From: Liolophura sinensis
Lineage: Eukaryota > Mollusca > Polyplacophora > Chitonida > Chitonidae
Direction of reading: 5' to 3'
Assembly (NCBI RefSeq): GCF_032854445.1
Contig: NC_088301.1
Coordinates: 59,532,512 to 59,596,511, forward strand
DNA length: 64,000 nucleotides
This document shows positions 30,701 to 38,207 of this stretch, in pieces. The first letter of the stretch is position 1, and each line of letters opens with the position of its first letter. The position numbers were made by a program, and so were the translations under genes. Below the pieces are notes generated by a model. The model had not been told where the DNA came from and made no database searches. It saw only the letters and a program-made list of their open reading frames with translations.

Positions 30701-31530
30701 TGACGTCAGAGTAATCTCAGGTTAAAGCTGCAGCCAAGTCAACATGAGCTGGATTCAACACATCATTACTCAGGGCCTAGTCTAGTCCAAGATTGCTCTG
30801 ACGTTACACTGGACAAAAATTCTTTTCAGCCAAGGATAGCGCTGCATTTAAATACCTGATGCAACTAACTACCCTTGTCAAAATACGTAGAGTCTGTCAG
30901 TACCTGTGTTCGCTTTGAGCATCACCACGGAATCTCAGGCTCAACCAGCCTAAGAAATACGCACATTAACATTCTGCTTGTGACAAATCGACACACAAAA
31001 AAGTAAGCAACATGCAAGTGTTTGCAAGCATTAAGTCATGGAAACATATTTGGAGAGTAATTTTTGTCTTAAACCCTGTTACAAACTGGCATGGCAACTG
31101 TATCATGTTTATAAAAGGAATATGCTCTAACGATGGTTTGGGGCCATCTGAAATCACTTTGCCAAACCTATCTTCAACGCAATCTTGGACTTAGTTATTT
31201 TCTGGGATTATACTTTAAGGCACACAGTAAACCTTGGACAGCTGCACTAGAACGCGTAACCTCAGTGGTCAAGGACCTGTCAATCACAGCAAGCCAGAGT
31301 TTTGAATGGGTGGGGGAAGAGGTGATAATAAGGACGATACAATCTCCTCGAAATAATGAAAAGTGTATAAAGCCCATGTAAGTGTTTAGCGCTGGAGAAT
31401 AAGATATACCCACCTCTTTCACTGGGTTGTATTTCCTCTTTGCTTCTGCGGATAAAGTTCGAAAATCACTCTGCAGATTCTCTATCAACTTTTTGCCAAT
31501 ATGTGAGCCCTTCGGGGCAGCCGTTGCCAT
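8926..31530 (-). CDS. MON2: MON2 homologue, N-terminal 780 residues in 18 exons (3' half outside window)
   Basis: MON2 is a large cytosolic scaffold recruited to the trans-Golgi and endosomes. It resembles the N-terminal DCB and HUS regions of the BIG/GBF ARF-GEFs but lacks the Sec7 domain, and it works with DOP1 and the flippase Neo1/ATP9A in endosome-to-Golgi recycling (family knowledge). In the sequence, 18 exons read from 31530 leftward with GT/AG junctions, and the phases add up to exactly 2340 nt (780 codons). Blocks matching vertebrate MON2 as I recall it include [47 protein letters not shown]-like [31 protein letters not shown] and [15 protein letters not shown]. Vertebrate MON2 is about 1700 residues, so about 45% is present. 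The start is chosen because ATG at 31530 precedes [12 protein letters not shown], which aligns with the human N-terminus. Exon 18 ends in phase 0 at 8926, and no further exon was found to its left. Confidence 0.96.
10030..10187 (-). CDS. MON2: MON2 exon 17 (residues 699-750)
   Basis: It reads [20 protein letters not shown] and [20 protein letters not shown], closely matching the vertebrate protein. It ends with CA of a glutamine codon at the donor GTATGT. An equally long ORF on the other strand is a shadow. Confidence 0.97.
12810..12914 (-). CDS. MON2: MON2 exon 16 (residues 664-698)
   Basis: Thirty-five codons read [20 protein letters not shown] and [14 protein letters not shown], matching human [20 protein letters not shown] and LGTSWQLVLATLQ. 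Phase is 0 at both ends. The exon is found only through homology. Confidence 0.96.
13959..14092 (-). CDS. MON2: MON2 exon 15 (residues 619-663)
   Basis: It contains [20 protein letters not shown] and [10 protein letters not shown]. The QVVAVG motif matches human QQVVAVGQP, while the rest is a poorly conserved linker. The acceptor is CAACAG and the donor GTAAGT. A SINE lies about 130 bp upstream in intron 14 (14231-14493). Confidence 0.88.
14231..14493 (-). mobile_element. tRNA-derived SINE, near full length
   Basis: This has the same family and orientation as the copy at 5811: the head is at the right end (GTGGCTCAGTTTGTTAGC on the minus strand) and the central domain with the TTCTTGAGTGGTGTAAAAC 3' part is to the left. 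It sits in MON2 intron 14. Confidence 0.88.
14494..14565 (-). mobile_element. Partial second SINE head adjoining the previous copy
   Basis: A second run of GCCAGCATGAACTGGACTTG and CGACCGCATTGGTGAGAGGC repeats the head-proximal part of the same SINE immediately beside the full copy. It looks like a local partial duplication or nested insertion. Confidence 0.75.
15573..15757 (-). CDS. MON2: MON2 exon 14 (residues 557-618)
   Basis: It reads [36 protein letters not shown] and [16 protein letters not shown], all strongly MON2-like. The donor T|GTATGT is chosen because it joins in phase to a SYGR sequence in exon 15, corresponding to the human NKSYS segment. Confidence 0.95.
16789..16873 (-). CDS. 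MON2: MON2 exon 13 (residues 529-556)
   Basis: This short exon encodes [20 protein letters not shown] and LSLLLDA, matching human [23 protein letters not shown]. The serine codon is split AG|T with exon 14. Confidence 0.95.
17427..17608 (-). CDS. MON2: MON2 exon 12 (residues 468-528)
   Basis: It reads [20 protein letters not shown] and AFYCLLDVV, then a glutamate, lysine and proline-rich stretch ending SEPSSG, equivalent to the variable acidic linker of human MON2. The acceptor is TTGCCAG and the donor GTAAAA. Confidence 0.95.
18414..18567 (-). CDS. MON2: MON2 exon 11 (residues 417-467)
   Basis: A glycine and proline-rich start ([15 protein letters not shown]) leads into [20 protein letters not shown], matching the human FEYRGTWIPI segment. 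It ends with TA of a tyrosine codon at the donor GTAAGT. The intron extension stops immediately, which supports the splice. Confidence 0.94.
18713..18835 (-). mobile_element. 5'-truncated SINE fragment
   Basis: It holds the 3' part and part of the central domain (TACTCAAGAATATTTCACTT, GGGAGGAAACCGGGCAGAG, CTGGCAGACCTT in plus-strand reading). The tRNA head is missing. It lies in MON2 intron 10. Confidence 0.8.
19185..19279 (+). mobile_element. Diverged SINE 3' end
   Basis: GTTTCCTCCTCCCATAA, ATTCTTATGTAAGGCATTAA and an AATAAATAAATAA tail match the 3' half of the main SINE in plus orientation, with many substitutions. Confidence 0.6.
20852..20935 (-). mobile_element. Internally deleted SINE fragment
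   Basis: The tail and 3' end (TTATTTATTTGATGGGTG) are joined directly to AAACCCACGATCATCCGCAG and CAGACCTTCCCAC. The intervening 60-70 bp of the usual element is missing, and so is the tRNA head. Confidence 0.75.
21199..21323 (-). CDS. MON2: MON2 exon 10 (residues 375-416)
   Basis: It reads [20 protein letters not shown] and [11 protein letters not shown], close to human [20 protein letters not shown]. The C-terminal part NSPGGPTAQ is a low-conservation linker that is longer in vertebrates. The donor is GTAACA. Confidence 0.97.
21906..22030 (-). CDS. MON2: MON2 exon 9 (residues 334-374)
   Basis: It reads [20 protein letters not shown] then [11 protein letters not shown], matching human [20 protein letters not shown] and IHRLCVQPQLL. 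The exon ends with AG of an arginine codon that is completed in exon 10 (phase 2). Confidence 0.96.
22488..23345. repeat. 21-bp minisatellite in MON2 intron 8
   Basis: About 40 variant copies of a 21-bp unit of the type CCACACAGTACCATACAGAGG are present. Unit length is a multiple of three, so long ORFs appear on both strands (HTVPYRG-type on plus, WPLYGTV-type on minus). These are taken as by-products of the repeat. Degenerate relatives (ACCATGTGGCTGC) lie just before it from about 22330. Confidence 0.93.
23715..23909 (-). CDS. MON2: MON2 exon 8 (residues 269-333)
   Basis: This is the longest exon seen (65 codons). It contains [20 protein letters not shown], a proline-rich insert, and [19 protein letters not shown], all typical of the MON2 HUS domain. 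The donor is GTAAGT. Intron 8, downstream, holds the 21-bp minisatellite. Confidence 0.97.
24220..24345 (-). CDS. MON2: MON2 exon 7 (residues 227-268)
   Basis: It encodes [20 protein letters not shown] and [13 protein letters not shown], the start of the HUS domain and one of the best conserved MON2 stretches. The acceptor is TTGTAG and the donor GTGTGT, with phase 0 at both ends. Confidence 0.96.
24602..24702 (-). CDS. MON2: MON2 exon 6 (residues 193-226)
   Basis: It follows TTTCAG and ends at GTAACT. It begins with a serine, lysine and proline-rich linker, then [14 protein letters not shown], matching the human STLKPCAKDAYMLFQ. The exon bridges DCB and HUS, so the first 20 residues are expected to be poorly conserved. 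Confidence 0.92.
24849..25728. repeat. 44-bp minisatellite, 20 units, in MON2 intron 5
   Basis: The unit begins GGTTTGTGGGGATTGTAAAC and ends GGCAGTGCTCA. Spacing between successive GGTTTGTG starts is 44 bp, and the array fits 20 units. Variation is limited to a few positions (GATT/GTTT, GGGTAG/GGATAG, ATGGC/ATGTC), indicating recent homogenisation. Confidence 0.95.
25730..26535. repeat. About 81-bp minisatellite, 10 units, in MON2 intron 5
   Basis: It directly follows the 44-bp array. The unit contains TCTGAGCTCACACTGTTCAG, CATGTGGTCAGTTTGTGGGA and CCTGAACACAGCCTCACTGG, with about ten copies of 79-85 bp. The 27-codon period creates spurious ORFs of 75 and 82 residues on the plus strand. Confidence 0.93.
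26673..26805 (-). CDS. MON2: MON2 exon 5 (residues 149-192)
   Basis: The exon lies between TTTCAG and GTAAGG and contains [10 protein letters not shown] and [20 protein letters not shown], which is nearly identical to the vertebrate block ([30 protein letters not shown]). It closes the DCB region and ends in phase 1. The next intron carries two adjoining minisatellites. Confidence 0.97.
26905..27000 (+). mobile_element. Diverged SINE 3' end
   Basis: CACACCATAATGCTGGCCG, GTGAAATATTATTGACCATG and GTGTAAAACACCAATCAAAT match the 3' half of the main SINE, in plus orientation. Confidence 0.75.
27120..27262 (-). mobile_element. Possible diverged tRNA-derived SINE
   Basis: On the minus strand GGTATGGGTTCAAATCCAG contains a perfect B-box-like GGTTCAAATCC. 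It is followed by a body unlike the main SINE family. No tail or flanking duplication was recognised. Confidence 0.35.
27307..27438 (-). CDS. MON2: MON2 exon 4 (residues 105-148)
   Basis: It is bounded by CTTTAG and GTAAGA and is exactly 44 codons. It reads [20 protein letters not shown] followed by [20 protein letters not shown], matching human MON2 helices of the DCB domain. Phase is 0 at both ends. Confidence 0.95.
27768..28045 (-). mobile_element. Young full-length SINE with 12-bp target-site duplication
   Basis: The element is complete, from the tRNA-like head (28045; CTCCGTGGCTCAGTCGGTTA on the minus strand) to a run of about 26 T on the plus strand (poly-A tail). It is flanked by the identical repeat CAAGTAAAAAGA at 27756-27767 and 28046-28057. 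It is the best family reference in the window and lies in MON2 intron 3. Confidence 0.96.
28105..28232 (-). CDS. MON2: MON2 exon 3 (residues 62-104)
   Basis: The acceptor is AACCTAG and the donor GTGAGT. It reads [20 protein letters not shown] then [13 protein letters not shown], matching the human [31 protein letters not shown] block of the DCB domain. A SINE with clean target-site duplication lies just past the donor in intron 3 (27768-28045). Confidence 0.95.
29012..29078 (-). CDS. MON2: MON2 exon 2 (residues 40-61)
   Basis: This is a short exon bounded by TTGCAG and GTAAAG. It reads [19 protein letters not shown], matching the human AAESGIIKVKTI segment of the DCB domain. It ends with one base of the next codon (phase 1). 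Only the homology and the exact phase fit reveal it. Confidence 0.9.
29316..29452 (-). mobile_element. Old, degenerate SINE
   Basis: TTATGGGTGTTTTCATACTG, AAGAATATTTGACTTATT and CCTGGGGAAACCCCCAGC align with the main SINE at low identity. The tRNA head is not recognisable. Confidence 0.6.
30288..30372 (+). mobile_element. Degenerate SINE 3' end (weak)
   Basis: GGTTTCCTTCACCCAC and CAATTCTTGAATATGGCGTT resemble the plus-orientation SINE 3' half. Identity is low, so the call is tentative. Confidence 0.4.
31414..31530 (-). CDS. MON2: MON2 exon 1 (residues 1-39)
   Basis: The exon starts at ATG (31530) in the favourable context CACAATGG and ends at KYNPVKE followed by the donor GTGGGT. It opens the DCB domain. 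The segment [19 protein letters not shown] corresponds to the first helix of MON2. Phase at the end is 0. The ORF would run on into the intron without the splice, but homology stops exactly at the donor. Confidence 0.95.
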
Positions 31531-34500
31531 TGTGATATGTTGTTTCTAATATCTCTTTAATTAAATAGTTTATGAACTATGGACAGGCACTTGCACTAGG
31601 TGGATCTCTGAGAGGTTATCCTAAATCACTTTGAGTGAAGGTAGTATAGCGGTACTTATTCCTTCTCTGAGAACAGCCGGCTTCGTTAGGCCAGTCAAAC
31701 TTGTTGCAGCAGACGAAATGTCAAGTCCAACTCATATGGCTTGCATTCCAATTCCGTTATTCCAGGACACAGAGAGCGTTGAGGACAAAATTTACCCCGA
31801 ACTTTCAATTTTTAGCAAATTCTAATTCTGGAGTACATTTGTTAGCCAACTGACAACCCCAAATCTGTCTTACAACGATCACTGACTAAGTCACATTACG
31901 TTTCACGAAGTAGCCATGTTGTCAATTTTACGCAGCGCCACCTACGATAATATGTGGCGGGAAGTAACTCTGACAGACCTAGTTGCTGTCACCCTTCATC
32001 TGTCTGAGAAGCTGATGACTGCACTAGCCACTAAATCTACCACCATCATCTGTGGTTGGCATTGTTTTTAGCGTACGTTTATCTATTGTTCAAATAGCTT
32101 CTGGAAAGTTTATAGGTACATGGCATGGACCAATAATTACACTAGTTGTAACACCGACAAAAGTGTAAATAGGATACAGTGGATAACACTATATAGGCAG
32201 GGCAATGGAGTTCAAATATTCTAACCCCATGTTAAATATGTAGATTTTTGCTATTTTTGTAAATTTCAGTCAGCTTGTCAGATATTAATCTCAAAGTGCC
32301 TATGGCTGACTTTTAGCGAATTAAATCCACGGGAATTTTTTTAAATAATTAATATGGACATGCAAGTACCGCCATCTATAATGGATAGAACCATCTGTAA
32401 TGGATAGAAGGGCCTGGAAGAGCAGGACGAAGAACTCACATCAAGTTGCATAGAAGCCTATGTGCGATTACACTACAATATTTACTCTTATATTCAGAGC
32501 TATATATTGAAAAAGCAATTGTATCTTATCTCTATACCGCCTCAATTATGGATAGATAATATGTGCTGTGAAAATCCGCATGCTGAGCATACGGTTTATG
32601 CATATGCTGCATTTTCCTGCATAGGCCTGTATATGTGTATCCGCATAAATGCTGGACTAAAAAGGCTATATTTGTATGTATAATTCACATCGTGCAACAT
32701 TTTCTGTATGTGTGGAAAGATAAATAAAATTATTTACTATTCGCTCTCATGTGACTTTTTGTCCTCTAATTTAATGAAGAAATTTTAAATTTTGTAGACG
32801 GTAGATAAGGATACCGGTGTATATAAGCCTAGATAGGCCCTATATCATTACATTGCCCAGGCATACCTTCAGCAGTATGTTCAATGCGAATGTTAATATT
32901 TCGTATCTTTGTGCAATGCGATGCATGCATAACATTAACTGAAATAAAAAGTGAGAAGAGGACAGACTTCAACGGTAAAACGAGTGACCATATGCAACTA
33001 GCATACTGTCGTCAATCGCTGCTCAGGTTTTACTCTCTCTGTCTTTTGTAATGTAAATATGAAGCACTACAGTTATTTTCTTCACTCATGCATGCATGCA
33101 GTATGTTGCACAGTATATGCACTGTAGTAGCAGTATCACGTAGCTTATAGATGCGTGACTGGTATGCTATCACTCATGCATGCCACTGATACATAAACAT
33201 ATACAGCATGTATGGTGTGACCGAGCATGTTTCCTGATAACTACACATTCGGGTATACAGCGTTCATGAAAACAGTGTAGGTGCTGGTGCACGTATATGG
33301 GAAGAGTTCAGAATCCCATGCGCTGACTTATTACATGTATAAACGGCAGTATATACCTAACTGAGACACACATGTGGCCTCCTATGCTTTCCTATACTGT
33401 ATATATTATGGACCATCACTTATTTTGGTGATGTGCTGCACAACGTACTGTGTGTATATATACTGAGGCCTTTCCATACATGCCTGGGAAATTCACCGAG
33501 GCGTACTACGAGAGACTATGACGGAGTATGCATTAAACATATAAGAATAGGCCCACGTGTAATAAATGTTGGCGTCAGGACATACCATTATATCTGCATG
33601 GTGTCAAAAGTTATCGTATAGCCTATATAAACACTTGCTTAAGCGTATATTGGAACGGAGTGAATTTATCTGATACACTTTGATTTTGATTTCTTTTATC
33701 ATATTTACTTGACGTTTATAGTGATAAATATTACTCGACTCCTGAATGACGTAGAATTCCACAGTAAGGTTTAAAAATAAAAATGTAATACTTAAGACTA
33801 TTACAAATATTATGAAATTGTACAGTCAAAAGTGAATCCGTTAAATTTAACAGTAAGTCTGTTATCTGAGTGATGCTAGAATGTACCGGTATCCTGTTCT
33901 TGTAGCAGATTATTCTGTTAAAAATAACACACATAGTTCATTAATTAAACATAGCCATTCTATTATACTAACAGGATATTATGTTGAATGTAATACAATA
34001 CTGTGTTACTATAACAGAATACACCCTAGCATCACTTAGACAACAGATTTTCTGTTAAAATTAACAGATTAATTTTCTGAGTGTATGGAGTGTTTACATG
34101 CATTTCTTGAACATTCTTTCATGCAGAAAAGTCAAAAACATTCGTTGCAATTCGGATAAATATTTATTATAATACACATATACTGTACAATGTACAATTT
34201 CATGTACAAATAACGATTCACAGAAAATAGATTGTAAGTTATCTTAGATAGATCCCAGACTCGACAAGTATAACTCTCTATATAAATATTTTAACAAAAC
34301 AAATCACATTTAGAATGTCGTTCAATACTCTCGTACGTCCAGTAACGGGAAGCGAGAGTCACAAGTCTCGTGCACGTGCAGGCAAACGGACGGACGGACG
34401 GACAGACAGTTTGAAAAATGGACGCACGCATAGACTGGACTGCTGTGACAAGAAATTGCGTCTACCTTTTCGTATGCGCAGTGCGTTGATGATGTCGGGA

Positions 34501-34829
34501 AACTCTTGTGTATCGAAATTTGTCTTTCTATGCGTCTGCATAATAGGCACGTCACTATATACATGTAGTTGTCGACGACTAAGCGAAATATTCGAAACAG
34601 TAATGTCGTGTCAACAATCAACATTGGTGTTCCCACAGGCTTGTGTATCACAACTTAAAAATAAATAAAACCCACTCTTATTCTTAGAATATCGCATCCG
34701 TGCCCAAAATCTCGAGAAAAACTCCAGCGAACCTGTGTAAAACATCTTTAATTCATTTACAGTTTTATTTTCTACGTGAAACTGACCACATAATTAAAGA
34801 TAAATGTTCCTAATATATCCACATGCAAG
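31531..34829. other. Intergenic: MON2 5' side, no further gene seen
   Basis: The region contains the presumed MON2 5' UTR and promoter on its left. No TATA box or CpG island could be assigned. The only structured element is the MITE at 33823-34083 and a short (CGGA)n run near 34387-34403. ORFs of up to 117 residues near 34315-34668 overlap on both strands and resemble nothing I know. Confidence 0.6.
33823..34083. mobile_element. MITE with about 60-bp terminal inverted repeats, TA-flanked
   Basis: The left arm (CAGTCAAAAG through GAGTGATGCTAG) is matched in reverse complement at the right end (CTAGCATCACTTAG through TTTTCTGAGTG) at roughly 80% identity over about 60 bp. TA dinucleotides at 33821-33822 and 34084-34085 are consistent with a TA target-site duplication. 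The 261-bp interior has no coding capacity. This is the form expected of a non-autonomous Tc1/mariner-type element, but the family is inferred only from the TA. Confidence 0.75.
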
Positions 34830-34940
34830 TTATTTTAAAGTTCCGCTCCAGTTGATTGGGTTGTATCGTAACACTTCTCTCTCCCTGATGTTGTCATTCA
34901 GTTTCCTCTCCTTTACATAGGTCAGTCGGCTTTCCATCAG
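34830..34940 (-). CDS. Coiled-coil protein last exon (residues 167-202)
   Basis: After TTTTCAG it reads LMESRLTYVKERKLNDNIRE, EVLRYNPINWSGTLK, then TAA. Phase 0 joins cleanly to exon 2. The aromatic, non-helical end NPINWSGTL is the most distinctive part for a family search. Confidence 0.8.
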   Translation of the reverse strand: MMESRLTYVKERKLNDNIREREVLRYNPINWSGTLK

Positions 34941-37900
34941 CTGAAAACAACAAACATTTATTAATATAGTACATAAAAGGATTGGAGGCCTACACGCAAA
35001 ACCTTGCAGACAGGTACTGTAAGGAGATTGATGGTATGAGAGCTACATATATTGGTGTAAAACAGATTGCAGACTCGACTCACTTAATTTGATATTACGT
35101 TGTCCTTCATGTAAAAAGAGGATGGCTGACGTACTCGCGGCCATGTTGGATCCTTAGCAGAAGGATATCATTGTCTCTCCTGGGATGTGTTTCACCATGT
35201 ACACTGGACATTGCGTTTCGTTCTAGACTGTAGAATTTACGGTCACCAGCTCGCTATATTGTTTCCGGTCGTCACATCCACAGTGCAACAACTACACACT
35301 ATATACAAAACGTTCTATATATTAAGTTATATATACCATGCTTTATATTCCTAGGATTTTATATACCCTATATATGACATTCTACCTTCCCTGGCTTCGT
35401 GAAAATTTTATAGAATAGTGGTACTTTATATTCTGTACTGTTCTGGATTTTTCGTACAACATATACCTTAGTCTGAATTCCCAAGGCTTATTATTTTCAT
35501 CGGAAAAATTTATCGGAATTTGATACATTTTTATGTTGTGTGAATTTCCAACACTTTGTGGAAACGCTTACCGATTTGTTGGCGTCCCTAAACTGTTTCA
35601 GGTAAGTGTGCCTCTGCTGGTATTTTTCCGCATCTTTCTGCAAACACTCTCTGTCGTACTCCACTGCTCGCTCGCTCTCCTTCACTTTACTGCAAAACAG
35701 CTGCCGTCGATTCGACACTTTGTCATCCATCTGTTGTTTTAAAACTTCACGAAAATGCCTCCTGGTGGAAAACAAATAAGAAATGTCGTACATGTGATAT
35801 GATGTATACCGAATTATGGAAAACCTGTGCATCCGTCATGATTATATTGATACAGAAATAACACTGTCGAATATATGTGATGAACAGATTGTTGCTGTTG
35901 TACAATATGTACTACCGTAGGTTACATTATTCCAGGTGCAGGGGCATCAGTAGTGCACAGAGGTTTTAACGCATCGATGGTAGGCCTGTCGTGTTATTTT
36001 CCATAAAGCTGATAAACAGTAAGCCTATCGTGTTGAGAACATTGAGGTATTGCCATAATGTAATCCACCTACAGCTGTGATAAATACCATGGAAACAGAC
36101 CTGGACTTGCACTGTTAAAATTCACACTTAACTGTATCACACGGTCGTTGTTGCTCTGCATGGTTTTATTCTCTGTTCTGTAGTCTTTTATCCTCACAAG
36201 ATTTCCAAGCAATACAACGATTTCAACATGGAATACAACGATTGCCGTACAAGACAATGATTGCCATAAAAGACAACGATTGCCATACAAGACTCCGATT
36301 GCAATACAAGACATCGATTGGCATCCAAGACAACGATTGCCGTATAAGGTCACAATTGCCAAAGACAAAGAACAACGGATTTCTTAAGCTCCAAGATATG
36401 CAGACTAGAGATGTTGTGGCCTCATGACACAAGATTTCCAAGCAATACAACGATTTCAACATGGAATACAACGATTGCCGTACAAGACAATGATTGCCAT
36501 AAAAGACAACGATTGCCATACAAGACTCCGATTGCAATACAAGACATCGATTGGCATCCAAGACAACGATTGCCGTATAAGGTCACAATTGCCAAAGACA
36601 AAGAACAACGGATTTCTTAAGCTCCAAGATATGCAGACTAGAGATGTTGTGGCCTCATGACACAACATACAGTGCATGGACTTTTCCTAACATATAATTT
36701 TCGTAAAGATTTTGAAATGATAGATATATATATATACCGCATCTGTCTATCGTCAGGAAAATGACTTCAAATATGATTTCAATTCTAAGACAAAATTATG
36801 TCTTCGTTTTCAGGACATACTTATCTGTAGCGAGGCCATTATATATTTATTCCAATAAAACTTTTAAAACGCCCCCGGGTTTGCTTTATCGCCGAAGGTA
36901 TTTCAACATTTATACAAGAGAGCAACAAGCCAGTTTCGTAAATTTGTGTGAATATATGTTTCATACACGTCTTTTATAACAATATGTTCTGAAAACTTCT
37001 TTTGCTTTATTCCACGCGCAGACATACACAGCAAATCACATACATCGGCTTGTTGAGGGAAAATGCTTATAAATCAATATATTTTATCGATAGACATTAT
37101 GCCCTGGCTGAACTAGCGTTAAAACTGTCACCAATCTATGGAAAAATCACTCCCCACCACATTGATCTGAGCGCCAGTATATTCCACTGAGTTATTGATC
37201 AATATCGAGTGTATCTGACGTGTGTGCAAATATCTTTTCAGCCGCCGGGGTTACCAAAATGAGAACACGTCCTGACCGGTCCAGAAACTGCATGATAACG
37301 CCAAGGCGTCACTTAACACTTGTTGTGGGAGAAGTTTGCTCTCCATTACCGCCTGTCAAATTACAGCCTCGGCAATTCCTGATCAAACAGGGTACTTTTA
37401 AAGCAAACTGATATCTTATGAAAGCTTTAGGTCTCTAAAAACCCTATTATAAGTGTTCGATACACGCACCAGGAATTTAAAAAATCATTGCCCTTAACTG
37501 TATGGTTCTTCTCAATTTCTCTTTAATCGGTACAGTCCATACATATTTCCAACTGAATATTTTTTAAACTTTTATTCCAGATGTTGGATTTTTCCAGCTA
37601 AGATCTCATGTACAGCACACAATTAACTATTATGGTGCAGCTACCCCCACCCCCCACTCCCCACACCCACCCCCACACCCAAGTTAAAAGCACTACAACA
37701 ATCTATTTTCAAACATTGGATAAACATCTGACTTTCGTATCAACCAAGGCCTGTATATATTCACGAAATTGCAAACCACTGTACCTATAAGATCATACCG
37801 TGGAGCTTTTTGGTCATTCTGAACAAATGTAGCATTTTCAGAAGAATGCAGATGTGCACAGATGTGAAAAGTGCCAGCAGTTTACCTGTATGACTCCCTG

Positions 37901-38193
37901 TCTGCCGGTGACCCGTAAAACGCTTTTGACCACGCTGAGTGATAGCGCAAGTGTTCTCTCTGCTGCATTATATTTCTCCGTTTTTCGTTATGCCAATGTT
38001 GGTCGCTTGTTTCCCAGCTGGAATTTATCCTTCTTTTTGGCGGTGGTGGGGCAAGTGGGTTCACCCTAGAGGGGATAGACACCCAGTCCATGGAGAAAGA
38101 GAGTTCCCGAGGGGGGTACGGGTCATAGGGATTAGCCTTCACCACCCTGGTGATGTGGGTGCTGTGAGGGGTTATCTTTGGTAACGTCGTCAT
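34830..38193 (-). CDS. Unrecognised 202-residue charged coiled-coil protein, 3 exons
   Basis: Three minus-strand exons (37886-38193, 35572-35761, 34830-34940) join with good splice signals and matching phases to give 202 residues from ATG at 38193 to TAA at 34830. The N-terminal 60 residues are proline-rich (PYDPYPPRELSFSMDWVSIP, LAPPPPKRR). Residues from about 65 to 190 are highly charged and predicted helical (REVLKQQMDDK, KVKESERAVEYDRECLQKDA, TYVKERKLNDNIREREVL). The C-terminus is RYNPINWSGTLK. I do not recognise the family. Composition resembles small ciliary or axonemal coiled-coil proteins, but this is only inference. An extra upstream coding exon is possible, because the frame stays open to an acceptor-like TTTTACAG at 38208. 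Confidence 0.75.
35572..35761 (-). CDS. Coiled-coil protein exon 2 (residues 103-166)
   Basis: The acceptor CCACCAG is followed by G, completing the arginine codon, and then RHFREVLKQQMDDKVSNRRQ, KVKESERAVEYDRECLQKDA and LKQFRDANKS. The donor is GTAAGC. The exon is almost entirely helical and charged. Confidence 0.8.
36195..36660. repeat. Perfect 233-bp tandem duplication
   Basis: The copies 36195-36427 and 36428-36660 appear identical base for base. Each contains about eight degenerate sub-repeats of the type GACAACGATTGCCATACAA. It lies in the first mapped intron of the coiled-coil gene and generates paired ORFs that are repeat by-products. Confidence 0.93.
37886..38193 (-). CDS. Coiled-coil protein exon 1 (residues 1-102)
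   Basis: It starts at ATG 38193 (MTTLPKITPHS) or, if an upstream exon exists, at the acceptor TTTTACAG ending at 38208. It ends in phase 2 (SYR split AG|G) at the donor GTAAAC. It carries the proline-rich region and the first basic helix (NEKRRNIMQQREHLRY). Confidence 0.72.
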
Positions 38194-38207
38194 CCTTAAC
38201 TCATGCC

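Noticed and set aside
34315-34668. Overlapping ORFs of 117 and 109 residues on opposite strands
   Set aside because: The two strands cannot both be coding, neither shows family resemblance, and part is a (CGGA)n run.
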